The notes under the pieces are model-generated. The model had not been told where the DNA came from. It ran no database searches and saw only the letters and a list, made by a program, of their open reading frames with translations. This document shows, in pieces, positions 46,195 to 55,950 of a DNA stretch of 64,000 nt. The first letter of the stretch is position 1. Each line of letters opens with the position of its first letter. Both the position numbers and the translations under genes were made by a program. Where the stretch lies: assembly GCA_029931535.1 (NCBI GenBank), contig JAQPZY010000728.1:209001-273000 (forward strand), read 5' to 3'. The DNA is from Margaritifera margaritifera (taxonomy: Eukaryota; Mollusca; Bivalvia; Unionida; Margaritiferidae).

Positions 46195-48345
46195 CTAGGC
46201 ACGTGAGAGTGCATCTGCAATCACATTGTCTTTTCCCCTGATGTGTTTGATGTCAATGTTATATTCCTGCAATATCAAACTCCATCTCAACAATCTCCGA
46301 TTTTTATCTTTCATTTTGTTGATGAAAGTAAGGGGATTGTGATCACTGTACACAATAATTGGAGAAAGAGTTGAGGTGACATACACTTCAAAATGCTGTA
46401 AAGCCAATATCAAAGCCAAACATTCCTTCTCAATTGTGGAATAATTTTTCTGGTGCTTGTTTAGTTTTTTAGAAAAATAACACACAGGGTGATCCACACC
46501 ACTTTTGTCTTCCTGAATCAATACTCCACCAACCCCTACATCACTTGCATCAACAGATAATTTAAATGATTGGCTAAAATTTGGTGCAGAAAGAACTGGT
46601 GCATTCTTAAGCATGGCCTTTAACTTGTCAAAAGATTCCTGACACTTGTCAGACCAACAAAATTTGGTTTTCTTACTCAATAAACTTGTCAAAGGTTCAG
46701 CAATTTTGGAAACACTGGAACAAAATTTCCGATAATATCCAGCCATACCTAGAAATCGCATCAGTTGCTTTTTACAAATTGGAACTTGAAATTCAGAGAT
46801 AGCTTTGACCTTAGCTTCTATAGGTTTAACTTGACCTTGTCCCACAATATGTCCTAAAAATGTGACACAAGCATGGCAAAACTCACTTTTGCTCAAATTA
46901 ATTGTCAGATTCGCATCGCTGAGTCGATCAAAGAATTTTCGAATGGTTTCCAAATGATCTTCCCAGGTGTTGTTGTAGATAATGACGTCATCGATATAAG
47001 CGTCACAATTATCAAGACCAAATGTTATCATGTTCATCAGACGTTGAAACGTTGCAGGCGAATTTTTCATTCCAAACGGCATGACTTTATATTGATAAAG
47101 TCCATCTGGAGTTGCAAATGCTGAAATTTCTTTTGCCCTTTCCGTCAGTGGAATTTGCCAGAATCCTTTTAAAGGGTCAAACTTGGTGACATATTCCGCA
47201 TTTCCAATTTTATCAATGCAATCGTCCATTCTTGGGATTGGAAATGAATCAGTTTTGGTGACACTGTTGACTTTTCTATAGTCAGTACACATACGGAATG
47301 TATTATCTGGCTTGGGAACAAGAATACATGGTGAACTCCAGTTACTTTTACTTGGTTCTATGAAATCATTCTCCAGTAAATACTGAATTTCTTTCTTCAG
47401 ATAGTTCTGTTTGAGAGGATTCATCCTATAAGGATGCTGTTTCACAGGCGCAGAATCTACAATGTCAACGTCATGATAAATTTTACTTGTTCGTGTTGGA
47501 ACATCAGGAAACAAGTGCTCATAGTCATGTAATAGCTGTTTTAGTTCATTTCTTTCCTGTTGTTGTAGATGTGAAAGTTTCTGGTCTAGGTTGTTCAATA
47601 TTTCTGAATTCCGAAGATTGGTTATACCAGAGTCACTATAGTCTGATCGTACTCCATCGTTGATATCTTCACTGTGTGGGACAGGTACAACTAAAGTAAC
47701 AGAATAATTAGCTGGGCTATCTCTGTCAAAATATTCCTTTAACATATTTATATGACAAAGTTGTTTCTGTTTCCGTCTCCCAAGAGTGTTAATGATATAA
47801 TTTAAGTCATTTACTTTCTTTTCAACGGTATAAGGACCATACAATTTAGCCTGAAGAGGATTTTGAGGTATGGGAAAGAGAGCCAGAACTTTGTCACCAG
47901 GTTTAAAACTCCTTTCCTGTGAATTTCTGTCATACCTTAATTTCATTTTTGACTGGGTAGTGTGAAGATTAGTTCTTGCTACTTCACAGCCCTTTGACAA
48001 CTTGTATTTGAAATCAGAAACATAATCAAGAAGATTAATCTTTGAATCTTCATTTGAAAGAAGTTTCTCTTTCAATAATTTCAATGGTCCACGGACAGTA
48101 TGACCAAAAACTAGTTCAAAGGGACTAAAACCCAACGACTCTTGAACTGATTCCCTAACAGCAAACAACAACAAATGAACACCCTCATCCCAATCCTTTT
48201 CTGTATAAAAGCAATATGATCGAATCATATTCTTCAAAGTTTGATGAAATCTTTCCAAAGCACCTTGACTTTCAGGGTGATAGGCAGAAGATTTAAACTG
48301 TTGGATGCCTAGTTCATGCATAACTTGCTGTAAAATTCCAGACAT
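46195..48345 (-). CDS. pol: Pol: integrase C-terminus, reverse transcriptase, RNase H (716 codons)
   Basis: Longest frame in the window. The Met at 48345 is internal; the true frame enters from the integrase core across a frame change near 48370. Residues 1-100 are the end of the integrase core, with the catalytic glutamate in the ALERFHQTL block (E31). Residues 148-205 are a GPY/F module (KLYGPYTV, 167-174). RT spans about 300-500, with PYRMNP, the catalytic region KFDPLKGFWQIPL (D390) and YIDD at 450-453. RNase H spans about 590-716, with acidic residues at D599, E639 and D668 and a final HIRGKDNVIADALSR. It copies element RNA into DNA. No stop interrupts these 716 codons, in contrast to gag and the integrase N-terminus. 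Stop codon at 46195-46197. Confidence 0.93.
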   Translation of the reverse strand: MSGILQQVMHELGIQQFKSSAYHPESQGALERFHQTLKNMIRSYCFYTEKDWDEGVHLLLFAVRESVQESLGFSPFELVFGHTVRGPLKLLKEKLLSNEDSKINLLDYVSDFKYKLSKGCEVARTNLHTTQSKMKLRYDRNSQERSFKPGDKVLALFPIPQNPLQAKLYGPYTVEKKVNDLNYIINTLGRRKQKQLCHINMLKEYFDRDSPANYSVTLVVPVPHSEDINDGVRSDYSDSGITNLRNSEILNNLDQKLSHLQQQERNELKQLLHDYEHLFPDVPTRTSKIYHDVDIVDSAPVKQHPYRMNPLKQNYLKKEIQYLLENDFIEPSKSNWSSPCILVPKPDNTFRMCTDYRKVNSVTKTDSFPIPRMDDCIDKIGNAEYVTKFDPLKGFWQIPLTERAKEISAFATPDGLYQYKVMPFGMKNSPATFQRLMNMITFGLDNCDAYIDDVIIYNNTWEDHLETIRKFFDRLSDANLTINLSKSEFCHACVTFLGHIVGQGQVKPIEAKVKAISEFQVPICKKQLMRFLGMAGYYRKFCSSVSKIAEPLTSLLSKKTKFCWSDKCQESFDKLKAMLKNAPVLSAPNFSQSFKLSVDASDVGVGGVLIQEDKSGVDHPVCYFSKKLNKHQKNYSTIEKECLALILALQHFEVYVTSTLSPIIVYSDHNPLTFINKMKDKNRRLLRWSLILQEYNIDIKHIRGKDNVIADALSRA

Positions 48346-48938
48346 AAAATTTGACCCTTGATCCGACTGGACAGTTTGGGAAGGCCAACAAGTGTAAAAA
48401 ACTTCACCAAAGCTTTCACAATAGTTTTAGTTTTTATATTTCTCAGAGGAATTGCCTCTGGAAATCTTGTAGATGTACACATGATGGTCAACAAGTATTG
48501 GTTGCCTAACTTGGTTTTAGGTAAAGGACCAACACAGTCTACCATTATTCTACTAAATGGTTCATCAAATGCAGGAATAGGTTGCAGATGAGCCTTAGGT
48601 ATCTGCTGATTAAGTTTTCCTAACATTTGACAAGTGTGACAAGATCTGCAGTATTTAGAAACATCACTTTTGAGTTTCGGCCAATAAAAATGATTCAAGA
48701 TCTTGTGATAAGTCTTACGGACTCCTAAATGATCAGCCAAAGGAGTTTCATGGGCTAAATTAAGAATTTCCTGTCTATATGACTTAGGAACAACAATTTG
48801 ATAGCTCACTGACCACTCGTCACCAGCGGGTACATCAGGTGGTCTCCATTTCCTCATAAGGACCCCATTTTTCACAAAGTAACACACTGGAACTTGTGTG
48901 GCTTCAGTTTCACTAATAGCATACTCTGAAACAAACAA
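48309..48938 (-). pseudogene. Integrase zinc-binding domain and core, frameshifted
   Basis: 209 codons on the minus strand. There is an HHCC zinc-binding domain (H63, H70, C100 and C103, with TYHKILNHFYWPKL between), then the start of the DDE core with the first catalytic aspartate in MVDCVGPLPKT (D134) and TSTRFPEAIPL. After GLPK (about residue 188, near 48375) the frame leaves the integrase. The second catalytic aspartate (SDQGSNF) and the remainder are in the frame of the 716-codon Pol segment, consistent with loss of one A in an A run. It lies upstream of RT, which is the unusual order. It also overlaps the end of the protease frame in a different frame, so another frame change lies near 48930. 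Confidence 0.88.
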
Positions 48939-49723
48939 GATATCTCGGGATCTTGCTCCTGTTCAACGACAAGGGATTGTCGTTTGTCATCCTGATTAGA
49001 ACAAAGAGAATGAGTTGCCAAAAGAGGATCACTGTGATCAATACCATTTAATTGATCAATACCTGAGGAAAAAGTGACCTCATCAAAAGACTGACCAATA
49101 CATGTGTCAGCTAAAGGAATAATATCCTGATCAACATCACTCTCAAGAGCTCTTTTTGCCATAGCTCTAGTAACTGCACAAGCAGGGTACAAATCAGGGA
49201 TTTCAGTTTCGACAGGATCAACTTTCTGATCCAAACAAGGCTTGTCAGTTACAAGTGGATTAACCACAACCTTATCTCCAGCTAGGTCATTGCCTAGTAA
49301 TAAATGAACACCCTCTATCGGTAAAGAAGTCACTGCCCCAACAGTCACAAGTCCAGAAACTAAGTCTGATGCCAAATTTACACAATGGAGAGGAACATTT
49401 ACAAAGCCGCACTCTACTCCCTGAACAAGAACACTTTCACTTGAAGAAGAATCCTCAGACAAAGGCAAAGTACCTGATAATAAAAGACTCTGAGAAGCTC
49501 CAGTGTCCCCTAATATTTTAATTGGGATAGGTTTGGCAGAATCACCAATAAGTGATATAGAACCTTCTGACATGAATGGTTCATAAGCCTCCAAAATAGA
49601 ATCAGACTGGGGTTTGTTTGACCCAACAAATGTATTGCTTTCAATACAAGACCGTGACCTTGACCTCGTAGAAATAAGAGCATTTGGAAAAGCTCTGTCT
49701 TTTCTCTGTTGCTTATTTTTCAA
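48872..49723 (-). pseudogene. Retropepsin-type protease region
   Basis: 283 codons are open from a TTG at 49723; the same frame extends upstream through the zinc knuckle. The aspartic protease signature is ILGDTGASQSLLL, active Asp at about residue 73, followed by hydrophobic strands and a second conserved block VHLLLGNDLAGD. It would cleave the Gag-Pol precursor. The C-terminal part, about residues 150-280, is acidic and serine-rich with no recognised domain, a linker towards integrase. The frame is not joined to integrase because of a frame change near 48930. It could be one polyprotein with Gag in an intact relative. Confidence 0.82.
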
Positions 49724-49729
49724 CTTGAA

Positions 49730-49771
49730 GCAATCAGAAATAACGTGCCCTTTCTTTTTACAATAAGTGCA
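49730..49771 (-). other. CCHC zinc knuckle of nucleocapsid
   Basis: The minus-strand reading CTYCKKKGHVISDC fits C-x2-C-x4-H-x4-C exactly. This RNA-binding knuckle is in frame with the protease region and out of frame with the capsid segment that ends at 49879. Confidence 0.9.
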
Positions 49772-49878
49772 CGTAGGAAGAGATAAGGATTTCTGATCAG
49801 TCTTATCAGATGTTTGATTCCTAACAGTTGTGCTGTTGTGAAATTTGGAAGTACTCGAATGAGATTGAAATGGTTTTT

Positions 49879-50313
49879 TTACCAGAAAAGCTGCTGAGAG
49901 GACGACTTATTGCCAAATGAAATTTTGTGAGTCAAGGAATAATCATCAGCCATACGAGCAGCATTTTCCAAAGTTTCCACATTCTGCTCGTCAAGATAGG
50001 TTTTAACATCACTATGGATACACCTCTTGAACTCTTCAATTAATACGAGCTGTCGGAGGTTATCATAACCTTGATCAACTTTCTTGGCTGAGCACCACCT
50101 ATCAAATAGTTGTTCTTTATCCCTTGCAAAGTCGACATGAGTTTGTCCAGTTTCTTTTCTACAATTCCTAAACCTTTGTCGATATGCCTCTGGTACCAAC
50201 TCATAAGCTTTCAAGATGTACTCCTTAACCACATCATAATCAGTGCTTTGTTGTACTGACAGTGAAGTGTAGACTTCACGAGCTTTGCCAATAAGTACAC
50301 TTTGTAATAACAA
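49879..50313 (-). pseudogene. Gag capsid-like segment
   Basis: 144 codons. The frame contains LLLQSVLIGKAREVY, YELVPEAYRQRFRN, QLFDRWCSAKK and LRQLVLIEEFKRCI, the conserved helices of the capsid-like Gag of this group of invertebrate and fish Gypsy elements (a SCAN-like fold, family knowledge). In an intact element it would assemble the particle. The start is not native: the frame continues upstream through ERW to a TAA at 50335-50337. The end at TGG-TAA (49879-49881) is also not native, since the zinc knuckle lies downstream in another frame. Confidence 0.85.
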
Positions 50314-50348
50314 AGTCCAACGCTCTCTGGGCCATTACAAGTTTTCAG

Positions 50349-50975
50349 CTATTTTCTCGACTTCTCTACTTCTTTTTCCTGAAAAGGGGGTACTAACCTA
50401 ATATATCTAGTAACATCAAAACCTGAACTTGTTTTTAAAGGAGTGGAGTGTGCTCTGTTTGCCAGTTCTAAATCTCTTAATTTAAATTGCATTTCCCTTT
50501 CTTCTCTTTGCATCTGTATCTGTCTCTCCTCTTTCTCTCTCTCCCTCTCCATCTGCATTTGCCTCTCTTCTTTCTGCATTTGTATCTGCCTCTCTTCTTT
50601 CTCTCTCTCCATCTGTATCTGCCTCTCTTCTTTCTCTCTCTCCATCTGTATCTGCCTCTCTTATTTTTTTTCTCTCTCTCTCTGAATCTGAAGCTTTGCT
50701 AACTCTAAATCCATCTGGTTCTTTAACTCTAATTCCCTTAATTTCCTGTCAGAACCAGATATAGGCTTTCTCTTCGAACTTAAAGCACTACTATCAAAAT
50801 TTCCCTTTCCTACTAAATACTGAATTAAAATAATCTTTATCTCCTGTTTTGTCAATGATACTTTTGCCTCAGATAGACTGTGTTTTCTGGCAAGCTCGAG
50901 CAACTCATCCTTTCTCATGCACTCTAACCCCTCCTGGGTAGGTTTTGAAATGAAATTCTGAACATTAGATGCCAT
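50349..50975 (-). pseudogene. Gag N-terminus with repetitive coiled coil, one internal stop
   Basis: The ATG at 50973-50975 is the likely Gag start (MASNVQNFISKPTQEGLE), 173 nt from the LTR. The N-terminal portion includes KDELLELARKHSL, a SAP-like helix pattern. From about residue 85 it becomes a highly charged coiled coil built of repeats of EREKEERQIQM. A TAA at 50661-50663 breaks the repeat; the same frame resumes directly after it. The frame runs on through RLVPPFQEKEVEK to a stop at 50349. A small deletion with frame change, plus a further stop at 50335, separates it from the capsid segment. Confidence 0.8.
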
Positions 50976-51131
50976 TGTAAATGCTTGTTGGTTTCACGCA
51001 AAAAAAATTTCTCTATTAAAATCTTTGGCAAAGACAAAAAAAAAAAAAAAAATTCCGAGACAAAATCAATATGAATTTCAAAAATAACTTTAATATCTCT
51101 AATATGCTTTAAAGAAATTCAGATCCCAGAA

Positions 51132-51143
51132 GACGAGCCCCCA
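51132..51143 (-). other. Primer-binding site, tRNA-Pro-like
   Basis: On the minus strand TGGGGGCTCGTC begins 5 nt after the 5' LTR end. These 12 nt equal the start of the well-known proline-tRNA primer site used by some retroviruses. The next bases are TTCTGGGAT rather than CGGGAT, so complementarity is interrupted. Confidence 0.7.
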
Positions 51144-51148
51144 ATTTC

Positions 51149-51903
51149 TGTTACGACTCTATGGTCTAAGAAAAATGTAACAGAAAGAAAGTGAAACCAA
51201 CAAATCAAGTAAAAAATCAACAAGCAATTTATTACTAGATAATTAAAATGAAAAATCAAAAAGTCACTTACAGTAATGTGTTTTAAAATCCTAATAATCC
51301 AATAAGAATGATTGTTCTAATCACAAGTCCTAAATATAGAATGTTCCGAATTCACGGCTGTGTCCTTGAATGTTATGATGTGCTAATGGTCTCCAAAGTC
51401 CTGATGTACTAGTAATCTTTGATGTGCTGATGTCAAAATGAAGTATTCCAAAATCTCTGAATAAGTTCACATAAATTCCAAAATCATCAATTAAAAATCC
51501 AAAATCCAAAAGTTTATGAGCACTGTTATAACCCAATGAATATTTAAAATAATTCCTCTCCTAGAATTTGGAATGAATTTTCACAACTGTAATAGCTCTT
51601 TACAAGACTGATGGTAATGTCAAAACTGAATAAATGTCCACCAAACATGGCATATATAAATATTGGTCACATGACAGAATGTTCTAGAACATGTGTCATC
51701 TTAATGGAATTTTACTTGTAAACAAAATTCAACCTTGACCTTCAAATTGAGAAAACATTATATTGATCAAAACAACCTAATTCAAGGACACTAGTTAAAC
51801 ATGTTTTTCCTGATAACATTAAGATTTAAGCAAATATTAAAGTGAAGAAACATTTATAATTTCCTAAAATATTTATAATATTATATAAACATCATACATA
51901 ACA
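51149..51903 (-). repeat. 5' LTR of the Gmr1-like element
   Basis: 755 bp, about 99.5% identical to the LTR at 45302 by eye. On the minus strand AATAAA lies at 51228-51233. Followed on the right by the target duplication CAAG (51904-51907). Confidence 0.95.
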
Positions 51904-53425
51904 CAAGACATTTAGTACTCTATTTTTTATTCCCCCACCGGTAGACTGGTTTCCAGGGTGTAAAATAAATAGTTGTCCGATACCTATATGATGTTCATAT
52001 GTACCTTTTAGAATAAGTTCCGCAACGTATTGGGCACAATTGCAAAGTTTTGTCAAATGAATAGATATTTGTTGATATTCCTTCACATTTGGAAATTCAA
52101 TTTATTCATGCAGTTGAGAGGATAAAAATGAAGAAAAGGACGTAAAGGGGTGTTCATTAATATGCATCATTTACAAGTTGGGCGCTGACAAAACAAGCGT
52201 CAGCGACAAAAGTAACAAAATTAACTGACTTTGATTGCATTTGCTCTTTTCAGAAGTTTATAACTGTGAAGCTCTAATAAAAGAGATTTTAAATAGTAGA
52301 AAGAATTATGGTTCATAATTGAATAAATTTACCTTATCGAGTGACACACAACACAAGATTTGACACTCTTCAAACTAGATACAAAGTTATTTCCAGCTAT
52401 TTAACAATTAATATATGAAAACAAAGGAAACGGGGCAATGAAACAAATTTGGAAAAGAATGAGACACGAAATAAAGAAAGAAAAAATCAATGACAAAGAT
52501 CATACTTGAAAAAGTATGCATATAACTGTGTTGCCTTCAGTCGTAAATGATGCCATTATCAGAACCGAAAACATTATTTTCAGTTAAATGTCAACGTGAG
52601 AATTAGTATGCACTGCTGACAATGAAAGCGCATGATTATAGGTTCTTGACGTGTATATGGAATAAAAAACTATAAGTATGCTTCTTCAAATTGTTCCAGT
52701 CTAGGATAAACAATAACCACCAATGCGAATTTGAATGGAAGCCTAATCACTGCGAGTAGGCCGGAAGTATATACATTCCGATTGTATTTAAATGGACAAG
52801 ACACGATGTAACGGAGAAACTTCGAGTAAAGTGGCCATTATCTGATCAGTAAGGTACTTCAATCGTACATGGAGGAGATGTTTCCTTTACAGCTGTGCAA
52901 CTTATAAGTGGCTGAACCTGCCACGGGATCAGAAAATTAGCACGGAATAGGCGAAGGATCAGATCGCGTTTCTGGTTGCAAGTATACAAATATGTTGTTA
53001 GTCATGTATTTACATAGGAAGGTAGGTAGGTAGATAGTTAGGTTGGAGAGTGGGTGAGTTACCAGATAGTTAGGAAGGTAGTAAGTATTTGTTTATAAGC
53101 GATGACATATTTTGACATCACATGATGTCCTTTGCTTGACAGAAAACCTTTCTTAGGCATTAAGAATTTGATAACATTTGTGGATAACAGTTGTTTATTC
53201 TACACATCATGTTTTGTTATTTATGTAGCAAGCTAAGTCACTTGCAGTTGCAGTACTAGTATACACACATGCTCTATATCTCACGTGATAGCGTGCGCGC
53301 ACCCACCCACCCAACAACCTCAACACACACCAGTCGATCTGGGTGATTTCCATAGATCTAACACTGCCAACACGGCAATAAGTGGAAGTGCCGGTTGCTT
53401 ATCGCAAATGCAGCACCCTCTTTGA

Positions 53426-53534
53426 TAGTGGTTCCCAAACCCCGGGTAGCGACCCAAGTGAGGGTCGCGACCTGCATTTTGGGTCGCAAAAGATGGTATT
53501 TAGGGTCGCTATCAAACAAGTTTGGGAACCACTG
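53426..53534. mobile_element. 109-bp hAT MITE, copy 1
   Basis: The termini TAGTGGTTCCCAAAC and GTTTGGGAACCACTG are inverted (first base C in the paralogue), with GGGTAGCGACCC and GGGTCGCAAAAG inside. Flanks resemble an 8-bp duplication (CTCTTTGA and GTCTATGC), degraded here. CAGTGGTTCCCAAAC is a well-known hAT terminus. Confidence 0.82.
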
Positions 53535-53712
53535 GTCTATGCGAAAATAATGTACCTCCTGAGTCGGAAAAACTGAAAAATTAAAGGCTGATTTCACCTA
53601 AAATGGTGTAAACTGGTGTGTTCTCTTAAATATATTGACATAAAACAAATATTAGAAGTGTACATCTTGCTAATTCTAGCAGCTTGGCAGTTGTGGACGT
53701 GGGGTTATTCTT

Positions 53713-54395
53713 AAACAGTAAATCTATAGTCCGATCTCCCTACTGAAGCACAGTATATGATAAACACACTACAGATGTTAATCCTTTTGGACAGAGTCAT
53801 GTATTCATTTTTTTATAAGTTGTGAAATACTGAAGTCTTGCTGATCTAGTGCTTTTTAGAGTACTACCACGTATCATTAGACACGCGATTACAAGCTAGG
53901 TCCACCGTACTAAAATGTCTACCGAATAGTTGCTTAACCTGCTATTGCTTTTGTCTATGTTTGATATATAAAAAGACTATTTAATTGTGCACGATTGTTA
54001 CATGGATAAAATTGTGCAATGGGTAGAACAGAATATAGCCAATGTTTAATGACTATCAAAAAGTCCGTAATTTATTGTATGTCCGGCATTTTACCGATGT
54101 AAGAATCCAGAATTGTGTAGGACGTTGTTACATTGCTAACTGGGACATTTGCAAGTTGTACTAATTTATGCAGATGATGTTTATTGCTTTGTCCAATCTA
54201 TCCAGTAAAGTAATTTAGCTGCATTTATTACTGTACTATTTTAACAATCGTGGACCAAGGAGTAATTTTGTTTTTAAAACAACAGGGGTAGATAAAACAG
54301 TAAATCTATAACCAGATCTCCCGTCTGGACGACTGTATATGATAAATACACTACAGATTCTCTTCTCTTCTGGACAAACTGGTCTATTAATTGTT
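53713..54395 (+). repeat. Diverged direct repeat pair, about 100 bp each, 580 bp apart
   Basis: AAACAGTAAATCTATAGTCC at 53716 and AAACAGTAAATCTATAACCA at 54297 head similar blocks. They share GATCTCCC, the GTATATGATAAACACACTACAG / GTATATGATAAATACACTACAG stretch and a TGGACA. The pair is also present in unit 2 (about 59732 and 60312). Confidence 0.75.
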
Positions 54396-54397
54396 AT

Positions 54398-54871
54398 CAA
54401 AAGAAATTAGCCCGAAACAACTGGAACGTTTCATAGTATAAGAGGGTCCCGGGTGGCCGAGTGGTTTAAGGCTCTCTCCTTTACTGATCCCTCACATCTC
54501 ACCTCTGTCCGCGTGGGTTCGAGTCTTGGCTCGACCAATGCGGGTATGTGAGAAAGCTTGGCAGTAGCTTCCATTGAGTCGGTGGTTCTGGTCTACCCGG
54601 GGTCTTCCTCCACCACATATACTGGCCGCCATATATGGCCTATCATATGTGCTAAAATGGCGTTAAACCCTAAAATCACAATCACAATCATTGCAGCAGT
54701 TTCTTTACAGTTCGATACTTCAAATAATGCCCTGAAAAAGCTTAGAATGCAGGAGCTAATGGGGATTTCGCTCCCCTGTGGCTCCCACCACGGGCTCCAT
54801 GCCACAGACCCCTTGTCTACTTATTTATGCGCCCCCCCCATCCCCAAACGATATTTCTGGATTTGCCCCAG
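54398..54871 (+). mobile_element. hAT-like element with nested SINE, left end lost
   Basis: Paralogue of 41603-42109. The right end reads TTTCTGGATTTGCCCCAG (54854-54871). The left ~56 bp, including the terminal repeat, are absent because the duplication junction lies inside the element. Confidence 0.72.
54444..54690 (+). mobile_element. tRNA-derived SINE, copy 2 (better preserved)
   Basis: The head has an intact-looking box A, TGGCCGAGTGG (54454-54464), and box B, GGTTCGAGTC (54516-54525), of Leu/Ser-tRNA type, so RNA polymerase III promoter elements are recognisable. The body has GGTGGTTCTGGTCTACCCGG, CTTCCTCCACC, ACTGGCCGCCATATATGGCC, then AAAATGGCGTTAAACCC, and ends in AATCACAATCACAATCA. 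This matches the layout of Meta-type SINEs (inference). Its box A and B are closer to a tRNA than those of the paralogue at 41702. Confidence 0.82.
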
Positions 54872-54919
54872 ATAAAGAGAATAAGGAGCGTAACATGGGC
54901 TTGTTCCTTATAGTTATGC

Positions 54920-55035
54920 AGTATCTTAGTGTGATATGCTAAACTTGAAAGGAGCACAGTAATACAGAATTATGTATCTTAGTGTGACATACTAAACTTG
55001 AAACGAGCATAGTGATACAGAATTATGTATCTTGA
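54920..55035. repeat. Local tandem duplication, 2 x ~58 bp
   Basis: GTATCTTAGTGTGATATGCT at about 54920 and GTATCTTAGTGTGACATACT at about 54978. Only a single copy is present in unit 1 (near 42158), so it arose after the segmental duplication. Confidence 0.85.
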
Positions 55036-55874
55036 CACTGTATATAAATTCAAAATGTTGTAACGGTCGTTTCATTTCAAAAGTATATAGCTTACTGCTT
55101 CAAATATCATGGGGAGGGGGGTGAATGGTGACTTTTAATAAACCTTAAAACAAACTTGTATACAAGCGTTTTAAGTCGTTAAACTGGACCCCGGCAGAAA
55201 ATTATATAATTTTACTACAGATTAATTTATTTTCCAGGTTATAATAATCTGTGTCGTAAATGTTGTTCATGGTGGCAACACGTGATGTTGAAAAATGAGA
55301 ACATAGGTTGAAAAATTCATTTAAAAAATCTACCATAATGTAATAATGCGGTAGAAATATTTGACTAAACCTTTACTTCTGCCGCAAGAAACACTTCGAC
55401 TCTTTCAAGTATCTTTATCGAATTTGTTGTGTTGTGTACTCAAAAGAGAATAGCTGTAGAAGTTATAAACCGCAGTATATTTCTGTCAGAAAAAAAAATT
55501 TGCTTGAACATATATACAATGTATTTGCCAGAGCCTTTTCTAATATGTCATCCTCAAACACTTCAAATAGCAAAGGACTTGAACGAAATCTCATATGACA
55601 TTTTGTGGAATTTTTCAACGTCAATCGAATCCTGAAGTTTTTGTGAAAGATATCTCTTTGTTCAGAAAAGTTTACAGTGACATTTTTAAACTTATTTATT
55701 TTCCGCTTGAAACAAAATAACGTGTTTGGTTAGTTGTAATCTTTAACATCAATTTTTACCTGTCATCCCTCTCTTAACAAAACTTTAAAACACTGTGCAT
55801 CAATATCTAGAGATAACTATACAGATGACTTTCGTGACATTTTTCTGACATAATGGTGTTTTTGGAATGATGAA

Positions 55875-55950
55875 GATCTGAAGATAGGCATAGATTGAAG
55901 ATATGGGTATGAGATCTGAAGATAGGCATAGACTGAAGATACGAGTATGA
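55875..55950. repeat. Tandem duplication, 2 x 38 bp (unit 2 copy)
   Basis: Same pair as at 43061-43136. Confidence 0.92.

Larger units (their letters stand above)
45302..51903 (-). mobile_element. Gmr1-like Ty3/Gypsy LTR retrotransposon, complete but defective
   Basis: A 6.6 kb minus-strand element. It has identical-length 755-bp LTRs (TGTTACG ... ATAACA on the plus strand), a 4-bp target duplication CAAG (45298-45301 and 51904-51907), a primer-binding site next to the 5' LTR, a purine tract next to the 3' LTR, and gag-pol between. Pol order is protease, integrase, reverse transcriptase, RNase H. Integrase precedes RT as in Gmr1-like elements and in Ty1/copia, but RT and the GPY/F integrase C-terminus are Gypsy type. 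At least two in-frame stops and several frame changes interrupt gag-pol, so this copy cannot make a full set of proteins. There is no envelope-like frame. Confidence 0.95.
51908..54397 (+). repeat. Segmental tandem duplication, unit 1, right part
   Basis: Collinear with 58331-60411. It continues unit 1 after the LTR insertion. Relative to unit 2 it carries about 440 bp more at 51937-52376 (unit 2 passes from ATTCCC to TAGATA near 58358) and lacks about 36 bp near 53231 (present around 59195-59229). It ends at GGTCTATTAATTGTTATC, directly joined to the start of unit 2. It contains a diverged direct repeat of about 100 bp (53713 and 54296). No gene seen. Confidence 0.93.

Noticed and set aside
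50443..50702. Plus-strand leucine/serine/cysteine-rich frames of 70-80 codons
   Set aside because: Antisense of the purine-rich Gag coiled-coil repeat.
53281..53330. Special regulatory GC-rich alternating tract (also 59283-59345)
   Set aside because: Simple CG/CA/CC repeats in both duplication units; no gene next to them.
54444..54530. Possible functional tRNA gene (box A and box B present)
   Set aside because: No 7-bp acceptor stem or anticodon arm could be folded, and the sequence continues into a SINE body present in two copies.
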